A stretch of 64,000 nucleotides of DNA from Brachybacterium squillarum M-6-3 (GCF_000225825.1 NZ_AGBX01000001.1:1054001-1118000), one strand, 5' to 3'; counted from the first letter of the stretch, positions 31,761-39,912 are shown. Made by a program: numbers and translations. The notes: generated by a model not told the origin, from the letters alone.

Positions 31761-34700
31761 GCCTGGTCCCCGATCGCCGTGGGGTCCAGGGCCAGCAGGG
31801 AGCGCAGCGAGGAGTCGTCGAGGTCCGCCAGCCAGTCCTCCCCGGGGGCGATGGTGAGGTCGGCGAGCTCCTGCTTCTCCTGCAGCACGGTGTCGATGCG
31901 CTCCTCCACGGTGCCGGCGCTGACCAGCTTGTGCACCATCACGTCGCGGCGCTGGCCGATGCGGAAGGCGCGGTCGGTGGCCTGGTTCTCCACCGCCGGG
32001 TTCCACCAGCGGTCCAGGTGGACGACGTGGTTGGCGGCGGTGAGGGTGAGTCCGGTGCCGCCCGCGCGCAGGCTCAGCAGCATCAGCCCGGGCTCCTCGG
32101 GGCGGGCCTGGAAGTCGGCCACCATCGCGTCCCGCTCGGGCTTGGCGACGCCGCCGTGCAGGAAGGGCACGGGCAGGCCGAAGCGCTCGGCCCAGTGCGG
32201 CACCAGCAGGTGCCCGAAGGTCGTGAACTGGGTGAACAGCAGCACCTTGCCGCCCTCGGCGAAGGCCGTCTCCAGCAGGTCGTCCACCAGCTCCAGCTTC
32301 CCGGAGCGGTGGGCGCCGTCCCGCAGCAGCGCGGAGCCGTCGCCGAGGTAATGGGCGGGATGGTTGCAGACCTGCTTGAGGCGGGTGATCGTCGAGACCA
32401 CCATGCTGCGGCGCTGGTTCTCCTCGGCGCCGTCGACGGAGGCCATCAGCTCGTCGACCAGGGCCTCGTACAGCCCGGCCTGCTCGGGGGTCAGGTTCAC
32501 CACCCGCGTCAGCTCGGTCTTCTCCGGCAGGTCCGCGACGATGGAGCGGTCCGTCTTCACCCGGCGCAGCACGAAGAAGCTGGTCACGTACTTCAGGCGG
32601 GACAGGGCGCCGGTGTCGCCCTCCTGCTCGACGGGCTCGGCGATGCGGCTGCGGAACTCCGCGGCGGTGCCCAGCAGGCCCGGGTTGGCGATCTCCATCA
32701 GGGAGTGCAGGTCCCCGAGCCGGTTCTCGACGGGGGTGCCGGTCAGGGCCAGCCGGTGCGTGGCCCGCAGGGATCGCGCGGCCTTCGCGACCTGCGTGTC
32801 CGGGGTCTTGAGGTACTGGGCCTCGTCGGCCACCAGACGATGCCAGGGCACGCGGGTCAGCAGCGGCAGGTCCCGGGCGAGTAGGGCGTAGGTCGTGATC
32901 ACGAGGTCGTGCCCGGCGGCGAGGTCCGCGAAACCCGCGTCCCGGCGGCGGCCCGCCCCGTGGTGGACGTGCACCCGCAGGTGGGGGGCGAAGCGGGCGG
33001 CCTCCCGCTGCCAGGCCCCGACCACGGACATCGGGCAGACCAGCAGGGTGGGCCCGACCCCCGTGTTCGCGGTCGTCTCGGGCCGCTCCCGTTCCCGGCA
33101 CAGCAGCGCCAGCACCTGCATGGTCTTTCCCAGCCCCATGTCGTCGGCGAGGATCCCGCCGAGGCCCAGCTCGGCGAGCGCCCACATCCAGTCCAGGCCC
33201 TGCTGCTGGTAGGGGCGCAGGGTGGCCCGCAGACCGGCGGGGCTGCTGCCGGGGGCGGCGCCCGGGCCGCCGGGCAGCAGCCGGGCCAGGCCCTCGCCGC
33301 CGCCCATCCGGGAGACGGTCTCGGTGGCCAGCGCCAGGTCCGCGGCCTCGGGGGAGAGCAGCAGGGCGAACACCTCGGCCCAGCTCGCCCGGCCGCTGAT
33401 CTCCGCCGGTATGGCGCTGTCCTCGCTGCCGCTTTCGCCGGCCCCGGAGTCCGTGTCCGGGGTTTCGGCCTGCGGCGTGTCGGTCCCGGCCGTCCCGACC
33501 GCGGTCGCCCCCTGCGCGGGCGGTGCCGGACGTCGCACCCCGGTGAAGCGGTCCAGGAAGCGTTCGGCGGCGCGCAGGGTCTGCGGGTCCAGTCGCACCC
33601 ACTGCCCGCGCAGCCGCACGATCTCCGACTGGGTCTCGCGGATCTGGGCGATCTCGTCCTCGGTGAGCTCCACGTCGCCGACGGCCACCCGCCAGCGGAA
33701 GCTCGCCATCGCCGCGAGGCCCACCCCGCCGCCGGTCTTCTGCTGCTCGCCCTCACCCTCGGCGGCCTGGGGGCGGACGGTGGTGCGCTGGGTGGTCCAC
33801 TCGCGCGGCAGCATCACGGTCACCCCGGCCCGCTCCAGCGCTCCCGCATCCTCCGCGAGCAGGCGGCTGACCTGCAGCGTCGTCAGCATCCAGTCGACGC
33901 CGGTGGCCTCCACGGCGGCCTCGCGTACCACGGGGGCCAGGCGCAGCACGGCCCCGGCGGCCTCGGCGGCACCGGCCGGGGTGAGGTCGCCGACGGCGCG
34001 CAACGCGTCGACGGGATGGACGGTGCCGTCCTCCTCGCGCAGGCAGGACTGCAGCAGCCAGCCGGTGGTGCCGGGCTCGGGCTGGTGCAGCCGCAGCAGC
34101 AGTTCGTCGTCGGTGGCGGCCAGGGCCACCGCGCGGCCGGAGTCGCGGAAGGCGTCCAGGGCTTCCTCGAGGCGACGCCGGCCGGGCAGGTCCAGCTCCA
34201 GCTCGCCGTCCCCCGCCAGGGCTTCGAGCACCCCGTGCGGGTCCTCGGCCGGCCGGCCGGAGCGGAAGTCGGTCAGCGCGGCGCGGGAGCGGGCGTCGAC
34301 CAGGGCGTGCAGGATCGCGGGCCGATCGGGGTCGGGTCCGGACCAGGTCAGGGTGGTGCGCTCGAAGCGCTCGGCCACCCCGATACGCAGCCGCCTCCGG
34401 GCCACCAGCTCCCGTGCCTGCTCGTCGAGCACCACGGCGGCCAGCAGGTCCGGCATCGCCACCAGTCCCGGGTCGAGCCGCACCGGGGTGCCGGCGGCGG
34501 CGAGCTCCGCCAGCCGCGCGGCGGTCTCCTCCCCGAAGCGGGCGGCGAGCAGCCCCGCGCAGGCCTCGACCAGGTCGGTCAGCGCCTCGGGGGCCAGCGG
34601 TGCGGCGGGCACCCGCCGGTCGGCGGCGCCGGCGCGGCCGGGCAGGCGGATGCGGTGGCGCAGCTGGGACGGCAGCTCGCCCAGCACGGCGGCGAGCGCC

Positions 34701-34831
34701 GGCGGCGCGTCCTGCCGCAGGCCCGTCAGCTCGGCGGCCGCCCGGGAGCGGCCCTCGGCCACCTGCTCCCGCACCCACAGGGCGGGGCCGAGGTCGTCGT
34801 CGACGACCAGGTGCAGGGAGCGGGCGGGCAT
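31757..34831 (-). CDS. SNF2-family DEAD-like helicase/ATPase
   Basis: 1024 residues. The N-terminal half (about 1-530) carries the region found in bacterial SNF2 proteins with SWIM partners. The SNF2 ATPase follows: ADDMGLGKTMQVLALL (motif I, about 562), ALTGTPVENRLGDLHSLMEI (motif III), WHRLVADEAQYLKTP (motif II, DEAQ), and in the second lobe KVLLFTQFTTFG and HLDRWWNPAVENQATDRAFR then GQ (motifs V and VI). It translocates on DNA using ATP. The ATG at 34831 is seven bases after TACCCT, a leaderless start, and it heads the three-gene operon. Confidence 0.92.
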   Translation of the reverse strand: MPARSLHLVVDDDLGPALWVREQVAEGRSRAAAELTGLRQDAPPALAAVLGELPSQLRHRIRLPGRAGAADRRVPAAPLAPEALTDLVEACAGLLAARFGEETAARLAELAAAGTPVRLDPGLVAMPDLLAAVVLDEQARELVARRRLRIGVAERFERTTLTWSGPDPDRPAILHALVDARSRAALTDFRSGRPAEDPHGVLEALAGDGELELDLPGRRRLEEALDAFRDSGRAVALAATDDELLLRLHQPEPGTTGWLLQSCLREEDGTVHPVDALRAVGDLTPAGAAEAAGAVLRLAPVVREAAVEATGVDWMLTTLQVSRLLAEDAGALERAGVTVMLPREWTTQRTTVRPQAAEGEGEQQKTGGGVGLAAMASFRWRVAVGDVELTEDEIAQIRETQSEIVRLRGQWVRLDPQTLRAAERFLDRFTGVRRPAPPAQGATAVGTAGTDTPQAETPDTDSGAGESGSEDSAIPAEISGRASWAEVFALLLSPEAADLALATETVSRMGGGEGLARLLPGGPGAAPGSSPAGLRATLRPYQQQGLDWMWALAELGLGGILADDMGLGKTMQVLALLCRERERPETTANTGVGPTLLVCPMSVVGAWQREAARFAPHLRVHVHHGAGRRRDAGFADLAAGHDLVITTYALLARDLPLLTRVPWHRLVADEAQYLKTPDTQVAKAARSLRATHRLALTGTPVENRLGDLHSLMEIANPGLLGTAAEFRSRIAEPVEQEGDTGALSRLKYVTSFFVLRRVKTDRSIVADLPEKTELTRVVNLTPEQAGLYEALVDELMASVDGAEENQRRSMVVSTITRLKQVCNHPAHYLGDGSALLRDGAHRSGKLELVDDLLETAFAEGGKVLLFTQFTTFGHLLVPHWAERFGLPVPFLHGGVAKPERDAMVADFQARPEEPGLMLLSLRAGGTGLTLTAANHVVHLDRWWNPAVENQATDRAFRIGQRRDVMVHKLVSAGTVEERIDTVLQEKQELADLTIAPGEDWLADLDDSSLRSLLALDPTAIGDQA

Positions 34832-34838
34832 GGTCTCC

Positions 34839-34844
34839 AGGGTA
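34839..34844 (-). promoter_or_regulatory. -10 box of the SNF2-SWIM operon
   Basis: TACCCT on the minus strand, seven bases before ATG 34831. Confidence 0.55.
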
Positions 34845-34901
34845 GGGGCGGGCCCCGACGGACGAGCCCCGACGGGGCCGGTCGCGGCGGGGGCAGGACG
34901 G

Positions 34902-36521
34902 TCAGAGCCCGTCGACGATCTCCGCGGTCGCGTCGAGCCAGGCCTGCCTGGTCTCCTTGGAGACGCGGGAGAAGTCCAGGTGGGAGCCGTCGACGAACTG
35001 CTTCTCGAAGGGCACCTCCACGACCGCGCGGGTGTGGGAGCCGAAGTGGGTGAGCAGCCGCTCGCGCAGCCGCGGGTCCACCTTCGACTTCGCCGAGTGG
35101 GAGAGCACGGTGACGGCGTGGTCCACCTGGGTGCCCAGGCCCGTGGCGCGCAGCTCGTCGATCATCCAGGCGGCCGCGTTGAAGGTGTCCTCGCGGATGG
35201 TGGAGACGATCACGAGCTGGTCGGCGTGGCGCACGGCGGCCAGCCAGTTGGAGGCGCGCACGTTGTTGCCGGTGTCGATGACCTTGAGCCGGTAGACCCG
35301 GGAGAGCGTCTCGTCGAGCTCGGCGAAGGCGTGCTCGTCGATCGAGGCCATCGACCCGGCGTCCTCGTCGGAGGCGAGGATGTCGAATCGCATCTCGCCC
35401 TGGGGGCGGACGTAGGCGTCGAGGTCCGCGGCGCTGGTGGAGCCGGCCCGCAGCTGCTCGATGTCGTGCAGCAGGTCCACGGCGGTGCGGTGGTTGTCGC
35501 CGGGCACGCCGCGCCAGCCGAGGGTGCCCCGGGTCTCGTTGTTGTCCCAGGCCAGCACGTTGCCGCCGCGGACGGTGCCGAGGGTCGCGGCGATCATCAG
35601 CGAGGCGGTGGTCTTGTGGGCGCCGCCCTTGAGGTTCACCACGGCGATGTTCCGCGGTCCGTCCAGCGAGCGGCGGATGCGCTCGAGGCGCCGGTTCGCC
35701 TCGCGCTCGGCGCGGCCGGGGCGGGGGGAGACGGCGCCGCCGGTGAGCTTGGTCAGGGCGCCGCGCCAGCCGCGGGTGGCGCGGGCGCGGTGGGAGCGGG
35801 CGGTGGAGGACTGCAGGTCCTGCAGGGTGGGCCGCGCCGGGGCGGCGGCGTCCGCGGCCCGCCCGGGGGTGGGCTCCGCGACCGGCTCGGGGGTGGGGAG
35901 GGCTTCGCCGGGTTCCTCCCGTGGGGCCGGGTCCAGGCCGGGGCCGGCGTCCGCGGTCCCGGTCGGGGACCAGGCCGCCGCTGCCTGCTCCCCGTCCTCC
36001 CGGTGATGGGTCGGCACGGGGCCGGTGGGGTCCGGGGACTCGGCGGGCGCGGTCGCGGGCAGCTCGGGGGAGGAGGGCGCGGCCGCGGGGGTCTCCTCCT
36101 CCGGGGACGGCGAGGAGAGCGGGTCGGTCTCGGCGGCGCCGGCGACGCTCGGCGGGCCGGCGGGGGCGGCGGCGCGACGACGGTGGCCGCCGCGGCGGGG
36201 ACCGGAGTCGGCGGGTGCCGCCGCCGGGGTCTCGGGCTCCGGCTCAGGGGTCGGGGCGGGCGGCGTGGGTCCGTACAGCGGGCGGTCGTCGGCCGCGCGG
36301 CCACTGATCCGGCCGGAGGGCTCCACGCGCAGGTGGTGGTGCACGTCGGGCTCGACGATGACGACGTCCAGGGGGCCCTCGGCCTCCCGGGCGGCGGCGA
36401 TCATGACGTCCTTGACCTGCGCCCGGATCGCGGGCAGGTCGTCCCCGCGGAGGTCGAGCGTCCCTGCGGCGAGGTGCACGGTCGCCGTGGTGTCGGAGGT
36501 GATGCGCGCCTGCGCGATCAT
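34902..36521 (-). CDS. MinD/ParA-like ATPase with long disordered N-terminal region
   Basis: 539 residues. Residues 1-85 form a small folded domain (VHLAAGTLDLRGDDLPAI, LDVVIVEPDVHHHLRVEP). About 85-265 is Pro/Ala/Glu-rich and probably disordered. The ATPase domain begins at NIAVVNLKGGAHKTTASLMI near 290, with the deviant Walker A KGGxxKTT, and continues with LAWDNNETRGTLGWRG and LKVIDTGNN. Similar long actinobacterial MinD-like proteins (EspI type) accompany type VII secretion or chromosome partition genes; neither is visible here. The ATG at 36521 has an AAGGGAG site. A TACAGT box and a leader hairpin lie upstream. Confidence 0.8.
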   Translation of the reverse strand: MIAQARITSDTTATVHLAAGTLDLRGDDLPAIRAQVKDVMIAAAREAEGPLDVVIVEPDVHHHLRVEPSGRISGRAADDRPLYGPTPPAPTPEPEPETPAAAPADSGPRRGGHRRRAAAPAGPPSVAGAAETDPLSSPSPEEETPAAAPSSPELPATAPAESPDPTGPVPTHHREDGEQAAAAWSPTGTADAGPGLDPAPREEPGEALPTPEPVAEPTPGRAADAAAPARPTLQDLQSSTARSHRARATRGWRGALTKLTGGAVSPRPGRAEREANRRLERIRRSLDGPRNIAVVNLKGGAHKTTASLMIAATLGTVRGGNVLAWDNNETRGTLGWRGVPGDNHRTAVDLLHDIEQLRAGSTSAADLDAYVRPQGEMRFDILASDEDAGSMASIDEHAFAELDETLSRVYRLKVIDTGNNVRASNWLAAVRHADQLVIVSTIREDTFNAAAWMIDELRATGLGTQVDHAVTVLSHSAKSKVDPRLRERLLTHFGSHTRAVVEVPFEKQFVDGSHLDFSRVSKETRQAWLDATAEIVDGL

Positions 36522-36550
36522 CGCGGGCTCCCTTCCCTGGTCGTGACGTC

Positions 36551-36595
36551 GGAGCGGCCCGCGGGCAGGCAGGGACCCCGGGCCGCTCCACTGTA
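36551..36595 (-). promoter_or_regulatory. Promoter and inverted repeat upstream of the MinD-like gene
   Basis: TACAGT on the minus strand at 36590-36595 is a good -10 box. Directly after it comes an 11-base perfect inverted repeat, GGAGCGGCCCG and its complement (36551-36561, 36579-36589). Since no gene ends here, the repeat is more likely an operator or leader structure than a terminator. Confidence 0.45.
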
Positions 36596-36737
36596 CGGGC
36601 GTGGGAGGGTCCGGTCCCTGTCCGGAGGCCCTGGCGTGGACAATGCCGCACCGGACGGGGCCCGGACGTCCCCGATGTCCGGTTCCTGCGTGGCCGCCGC
36701 GCCGGGAGGCCGGTCGTGCCCGACCCGGGGTCCTCAC

Positions 36738-36743
36738 TAGGCT
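36738..36743 (+). promoter_or_regulatory. -10 box of leaderless PP2C-like gene
   Basis: TAGGCT, six bases, ATG at 36750. Confidence 0.6.
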
Positions 36744-36749
36744 GGAGCC

Positions 36750-37526
36750 ATGGCCGACGCCTCCGCCCCGCCCACGCCGTCCGTCTCGCTCGTCATGGAG
36801 CCGGCCGTCCCCGGCGCCGACGAGGACGCCGCCGGGTCGCTCGGCTCCGCAGCCGTCCTCGTGGACGGGGCGGGGCTGTCGGCCTCGTTGCGCGCCGGCT
36901 GTGCGCACTCCGTCGCCTGGTACTCGCACCTGCTCGCGGCCCGCCTGCTGGGCGCGCTGCAGGATCCCGCGCTGTCGCTCCGGGGGGCGCTGCGGCTCGC
37001 GATCGCCGAGGTGGCCGCGGCGCACGGCCCCGACTGCCGTCTGGAGGACGGGAGCCCCTCGGCCACGGTGGTGGCCGTGCGCTGGGGCGCGGAGCGTCTC
37101 GAGCACCTGGTGCTGGCCGACTCCTCCCTGCTGTTGGACCACGCCGACGGGCGGGTGGAGCGCCGCACGGACCCCCGGGTGGACGAGGTGGTCGCCGCCC
37201 ACCGCACGGTCGCCGCCGTCGAGGCCCGGCGCAACGCCCCCGGAGGTTTCTGGGTGGCCCGGCACGAGCCGGCCGCGGCGGAGGAGGCCCGGGTGGGCTC
37301 GGTGCCGCTGACCGGGCTGCGAGCCGTGCACCTGGTCTCCGACGGGGTGACGCGGGCCGTGGACCTGCTGGGGCTGCACCGCGAGGAGGGGCTGGCGTGG
37401 GCGCTGCGGGAGCAGCCCCGGGCGCTGCTGGCGGCCATCCGGGAGGGCGAGCGCGCCCTGCCCCCCGAGCGCCGGCCCCGGAAGGTCCACGACGACGCGA
37501 CGGCGCTCACGGTGCGCTGGGACTGA
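36750..37526 (+). CDS. PP2C-like protein phosphatase homologue
   Basis: 258 residues. The central and C-terminal strands follow the PP2C order: ATVVAVRWGAERLEHLVLAD then SSLLLDH (the GD-S-R position), LRAVHLVSDGVTRAVDLLG (the S-D-G metal motif), and HDDATALTVRW at the end (the D-N/D-D motif). The first Asp motif (D-G-M or D-G-V-G) is not obvious; VDGAGLSASLRAG may be its equivalent. Mn-dependent Ser/Thr dephosphorylation is plausible but the metal site may be incomplete. It is divergent from the MinD-like gene and the start is fixed by the leaderless box. Confidence 0.6.
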   Translation: MADASAPPTPSVSLVMEPAVPGADEDAAGSLGSAAVLVDGAGLSASLRAGCAHSVAWYSHLLAARLLGALQDPALSLRGALRLAIAEVAAAHGPDCRLEDGSPSATVVAVRWGAERLEHLVLADSSLLLDHADGRVERRTDPRVDEVVAAHRTVAAVEARRNAPGGFWVARHEPAAAEEARVGSVPLTGLRAVHLVSDGVTRAVDLLGLHREEGLAWALREQPRALLAAIREGERALPPERRPRKVHDDATALTVRWD

Positions 37527-37812
37527 CCGCAGCGGGTCGACGTCGCGCACCGGCTCCCGGGACCCACGGGACACGCCGAGGACACGCCGGGCGACGGTCC
37601 GGTCGGGACCACGGCCCCGACGTGCGATACGCCACTGACCGGGGACGGCCGCACTGCGGGGCGCATCTCCTGCATGAGCATGCGTGCGGCGTGAAGTGTG
37701 CACGCCAGCGCCCGGTTCCGATCCCGTAACCGGGGGCGTGCCGGTCTGATCACAATTTCAACGGAAGCGGCATTCTTGGACGCGACCTGCACGGATGGCC
37801 CGAGGTGCCGCG

Positions 37813-37841
37813 TTTACACCGGCAACGAAGGGGCATAGACT
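37813..37841 (+). promoter_or_regulatory. Strong promoter without a downstream long gene
   Basis: TTTACA (37813-37818), exactly 17 bases, TAGACT (37836-37841): the best sigma-A-type promoter in the window. Transcription would start near 37848 and run into the 6C-like RNA region; the next long gene is on the other strand. Confidence 0.65.
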
Positions 37842-37866
37842 CTTTCCGCGACCCCGGAGTAGTGTC

Positions 37867-37926
37867 ATGTCGGCCCTCGCGGCACGGAGCACCGCCCCGG
37901 CGATCGCAGCGATGACAACTCCATAG
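37867..37926 (+). CDS. Possible 19-residue small ORF in the RNA leader
   Basis: ATG 37867 with GGAG seven bases upstream opens MSALAARSTAPAIAAMTTP and stops at TAG 37924-37926, five bases before the first C-loop hairpin. Its position between a strong promoter and a structured RNA suits a leader peptide, but it may be untranslated. There is no coding evidence beyond the ribosome site. Confidence 0.3.
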   Translation: MSALAARSTAPAIAAMTTP

Positions 37927-37930
37927 ATGT

Positions 37931-38007
37931 GCCGTTCCCCAGACCCCCCTCAGGGGAGCGGCCGGACGGGCACTATGCCAGGTTCCCCCACCTGTGGCAG
38001 CCCGTCC
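37931..38007 (+). ncRNA. 6C RNA candidate (two adjacent hairpins with C-rich loops)
   Basis: Hairpin 1 (37931-37962): GCCGTTCCCC pairs with GGGGAGCGGC (one G-U) around the loop AGACCCCCCTCA, with six C. Hairpin 2 (37964-38007): GGACGGGC pairs with GCCCGTCC, with an inner TGCCAGGT/ACCT-GGCA stem around the loop TCCCCC, with five C. One base separates them. Two neighbouring stem-loops with C-runs are the definition of the actinobacterial 6C RNA, a regulatory RNA known to occur near chromosome-partition genes; the MinD-like gene is 1.4 kb away. A strong promoter lies upstream. The second loop has one C fewer than the name requires. Confidence 0.6.
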
Positions 38008-38048
38008 CGCCTGTTCGCCCGCACCCACCCCTGACGGACGACAGGCTT

Positions 38049-38103
38049 GACGAGCGGTCCGTGAGCCCCCGAGCAATCGGTTGAGAGCTCCGGGCCGCTC
38101 GTC
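38049..38103. other. Stem-loop between the RNA and the regulator gene
   Basis: GACGAGCGG at 38049-38057 pairs perfectly with CCGCTCGTC at 38095-38103, extendable by three more pairs; the 31-base interior can fold further. It may be the 3' part of the same transcript. The rest of 37527-37812 shows no gene and no clear structure. Confidence 0.4.
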
Positions 38104-38108
38104 GCGTC

Positions 38109-38137
38109 CCGGGCCGGTCGCCGCGCGACCGGCCCGG
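38109..38137. terminator. Bidirectional terminator
   Basis: CCGGGCCGGTCGC, three-base loop, and its complement: a perfect 13-base stem, 26 bases beyond the stop of the winged-helix gene and downstream of the 6C-like RNA. Confidence 0.7.
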
Positions 38138-38162
38138 TGACGAGGGGATCTCCTCCGGCGGG

Positions 38163-38915
38163 TCAGCCGAGGATCGACACGTCGCTGCCCGGGTCCAGGC
38201 GGTACCCGGCGCCCCGCACCGTCGAGATGAGCCGACGGTAGCGGGCCAGCTTGCTGCGCACCCGGCGCACGTGCACGTCCACGGTGCGCTCACCGGTCTC
38301 GGCCGGGGACTCCGACCACACCGACTCCATGAGCTGCTCGCGGGAGACGGTGCTGCGCGCGTGGCGGGCGAGGTGGGCCAGCAGCTCGAACTCCTTGTAG
38401 GTGAAGTCGACGTCGGCGCCGTCGATCCGCACCCGCCGGCCGTAGAGGTCGATCACCAGGGCGCTGTCCGCCCCGGCGGCCGAGGGGCTGGCGGGGCTCA
38501 CCGCGGTCGCGGCCAGTGCGCGGCGGCGGGCGGCCTCGATGTCCCGTCGGGCCGGGGAGTTGGGGGAGACGACGCCGGTGCGTCGCGGTCGCAGCGGACT
38601 CACCGGGGCGGAGGCCTGCGCCCGCGGCGGCAGGGAGCGGGCGGAGCCCGGGGTGGTCGCGCGGAAGGCCTGCGGGCTGGAGACGGCCACGGCGGTGCGG
38701 CCCTGGCGGCTGACGGCCCGGCGCTGGGCGTGGGTGCGCAGCTCGTCGGCGATGAGGGCGGCCTCGACGTCGCCGGTGCCCGGGGGCAGGGTGACGGTGA
38801 GCGTGATGGTCACGCCTTCCTCGGCGGCGGAACGGGGGACGGCCCGCAGGGCGGGGCCTCCGGCGCGGGCGGTGGCGGATCGGGCGGTGGTGGGGCGATC
38901 GAGGGTGATGGTCAT
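38163..38915 (-). CDS. Winged-helix DNA-binding protein (OmpR/PhoB output domain) without receiver
   Basis: 250 residues. The C-terminal 100 are a complete OmpR/PhoB-type winged helix: LVIDLYGRRVRIDGADVDFT, YKEFELLAHLARHARSTVSR, EQLMESVWSES, RTVDVHVRRVRSKLARYRRL and ISTVRGAGYRLD. In place of a phospho-receiver domain there are about 150 residues with a short strand region (GVTITLTVTLPPGTGDVEAA) and a basic, Ala/Pro/Ser-rich linker. DNA binding is likely; control by phosphorylation is not. GlnR- or LmbU-like orphan regulators are loose parallels. The ATG at 38915 starts the basic MTITLDRPTTARS. The terminator at 38109-38137 follows. Confidence 0.8.
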   Translation of the reverse strand: MTITLDRPTTARSATARAGGPALRAVPRSAAEEGVTITLTVTLPPGTGDVEAALIADELRTHAQRRAVSRQGRTAVAVSSPQAFRATTPGSARSLPPRAQASAPVSPLRPRRTGVVSPNSPARRDIEAARRRALAATAVSPASPSAAGADSALVIDLYGRRVRIDGADVDFTYKEFELLAHLARHARSTVSREQLMESVWSESPAETGERTVDVHVRRVRSKLARYRRLISTVRGAGYRLDPGSDVSILG

Positions 38916-39362
38916 GATGCGGACTCTCCGAGGGGCGGCGCCTGCGGCGCGGCGGGTGGTGGGCCCGGGATCCCTGGTGATCGACGCCCGTGGGCGGATC
39001 GGGGGTGTGCTCCCGGTGGCACCTGGAGCCCGCGCCTTCCGGCCGGCTCCTGTCAGCCGACCCCGGAGGATTCTCGAGCGCTCAGAGGCTCGGCTGACGG
39101 CGCATCATGCGCATCATCATCATCATCGAGGACATCATGGAGCGGACCACCCGGTGGGCGGTCTCGCGGCGCACGATGATCGACGGCATGGCAGGAAGCA
39201 TGCCGCGCGCCGCCGCCCGCGGCAAGCGGCTGTTCACATTCCGGGACGACGGCGCGGACGGAGTCATCCTGACCTGCGCTGCCCGGCGCGGCACGGATCG
39301 TGGCCGAGTGTGACCGCCGGCGTCGCGAGAGCCCTGCCCGCCCTCCCTGCCGGACGCATGAA
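38916..39362. other. Intergenic region with a Met-rich small ORF
   Basis: 447 bases with no gene I can assert. On the minus strand, ATG 39201 to stop 39082 encodes a 39-residue peptide, MLPAMPSIIVRRETAHRVVR then SMMSSMMMMMRMMRRQPSL, owing to a CAT-repeat tract at 39109-39127. No ribosome site or -10 box precedes it. A plus-strand frame (39107-39313) overlaps it and has no better support. Confidence 0.3.
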
Positions 39363-39396
39363 CGCCCGCCCACCGGCCGGGGCCGGGGAGCGGGCG
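39363..39396 (-). terminator. Terminator after the DUF1540 gene
   Basis: CGCCCGC and GCGGGCG enclose a GC-rich interior that can pair further; it begins 24 bases beyond the stop at 39420. Confidence 0.55.
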
Positions 39397-39419
39397 CGTG
39401 AGCATCGGCCGGGGTGGAG

Positions 39420-39707
39420 TCAGCGCTGCTGGTAGGAGAGGCAGTCGGCGGCGTCGTCGCCTGCCCCCATGCGCACCGAGCTGGCGGTGCACTCGAGGTC
39501 CTGGTTGAAGGCGCAGTCGGCGCGCTGGCAGGCGCCGACCTGGGTGACGACCTTGGACAGGCCGCCCTTCACGTCCAGGGGGATGAAGGTGGCGCAGCTG
39601 GCGTCCTGCGCGACGGTCACCGCGAAGGCGTTGCAGGCCTCGTGGTGGTTGTACGAGCACCCGGTGACGGTGCACTCGGAGACGCGGGGCATGTCGACGG
39701 CGGTCAT
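39420..39707 (-). CDS. DUF1540 cysteine-rich small protein (two repeats)
   Basis: 95 residues containing two Cys-rich modules: CTVTGCSYNHHEACNAFAVT with CATF, and CQRADCAFNQDLECTASSVR with ADCLSY. Each has the C-x4-C-x7-C spacing plus a fourth Cys of DUF1540, a small putative metal-binding domain of unknown function. It is probably a zinc- or copper-binding cytoplasmic protein. The ATG at 39707 has a GAGGAGG site; longer in-frame starts upstream lie in an AT-rich leader and are not used. The upstream 150 bases are unusually AT-rich. Confidence 0.75.
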   Translation of the reverse strand: MTAVDMPRVSECTVTGCSYNHHEACNAFAVTVAQDASCATFIPLDVKGGLSKVVTQVGACQRADCAFNQDLECTASSVRMGAGDDAADCLSYQQR

Positions 39708-39774
39708 GGGGTCCTCCTCGGGTCGGGAGCCCCGAACAATGGGGCCGAACACCTCGAGTATGAACTCCTTTTCA

Positions 39775-39795
39775 CATTCCTGCCAGCAAGGAATG
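39775..39795. promoter_or_regulatory. Inverted repeat in the AT-rich leader of the DUF1540 gene
   Basis: CATTCCT, seven bases, AGGAATG, centred 78 bases upstream of ATG 39707, inside a patch (39740-39880) far poorer in G+C than its neighbours. A CATACT hexamer at 39757-39762 (minus strand) is a possible -10. It may be an operator. Confidence 0.4.
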
Positions 39796-39912
39796 GCACG
39801 CCTATTCGCTTTAGAAAACACTCTTATTTTCTATGTGTCGATGTTCTCGAAAACCCCGTGCACGGTTATTCGTCGCGATGAGTGGTCCGTGCAGGTGGGG
39901 GGTGCGGGGTGC

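Noticed and set aside
34902..36521. A type VII secretion locus around the MinD-like ATPase
   Set aside because: No EccC, EccB, EccD, WXG100 or mycosin-like gene is present in the window.
39107..39313. Plus-strand 68-codon frame starting MRIIIIIEDIM
   Set aside because: No ribosome site or -10 box, overlaps the equally weak minus-strand frame, and the Ile run is just the CAT repeat in another frame.
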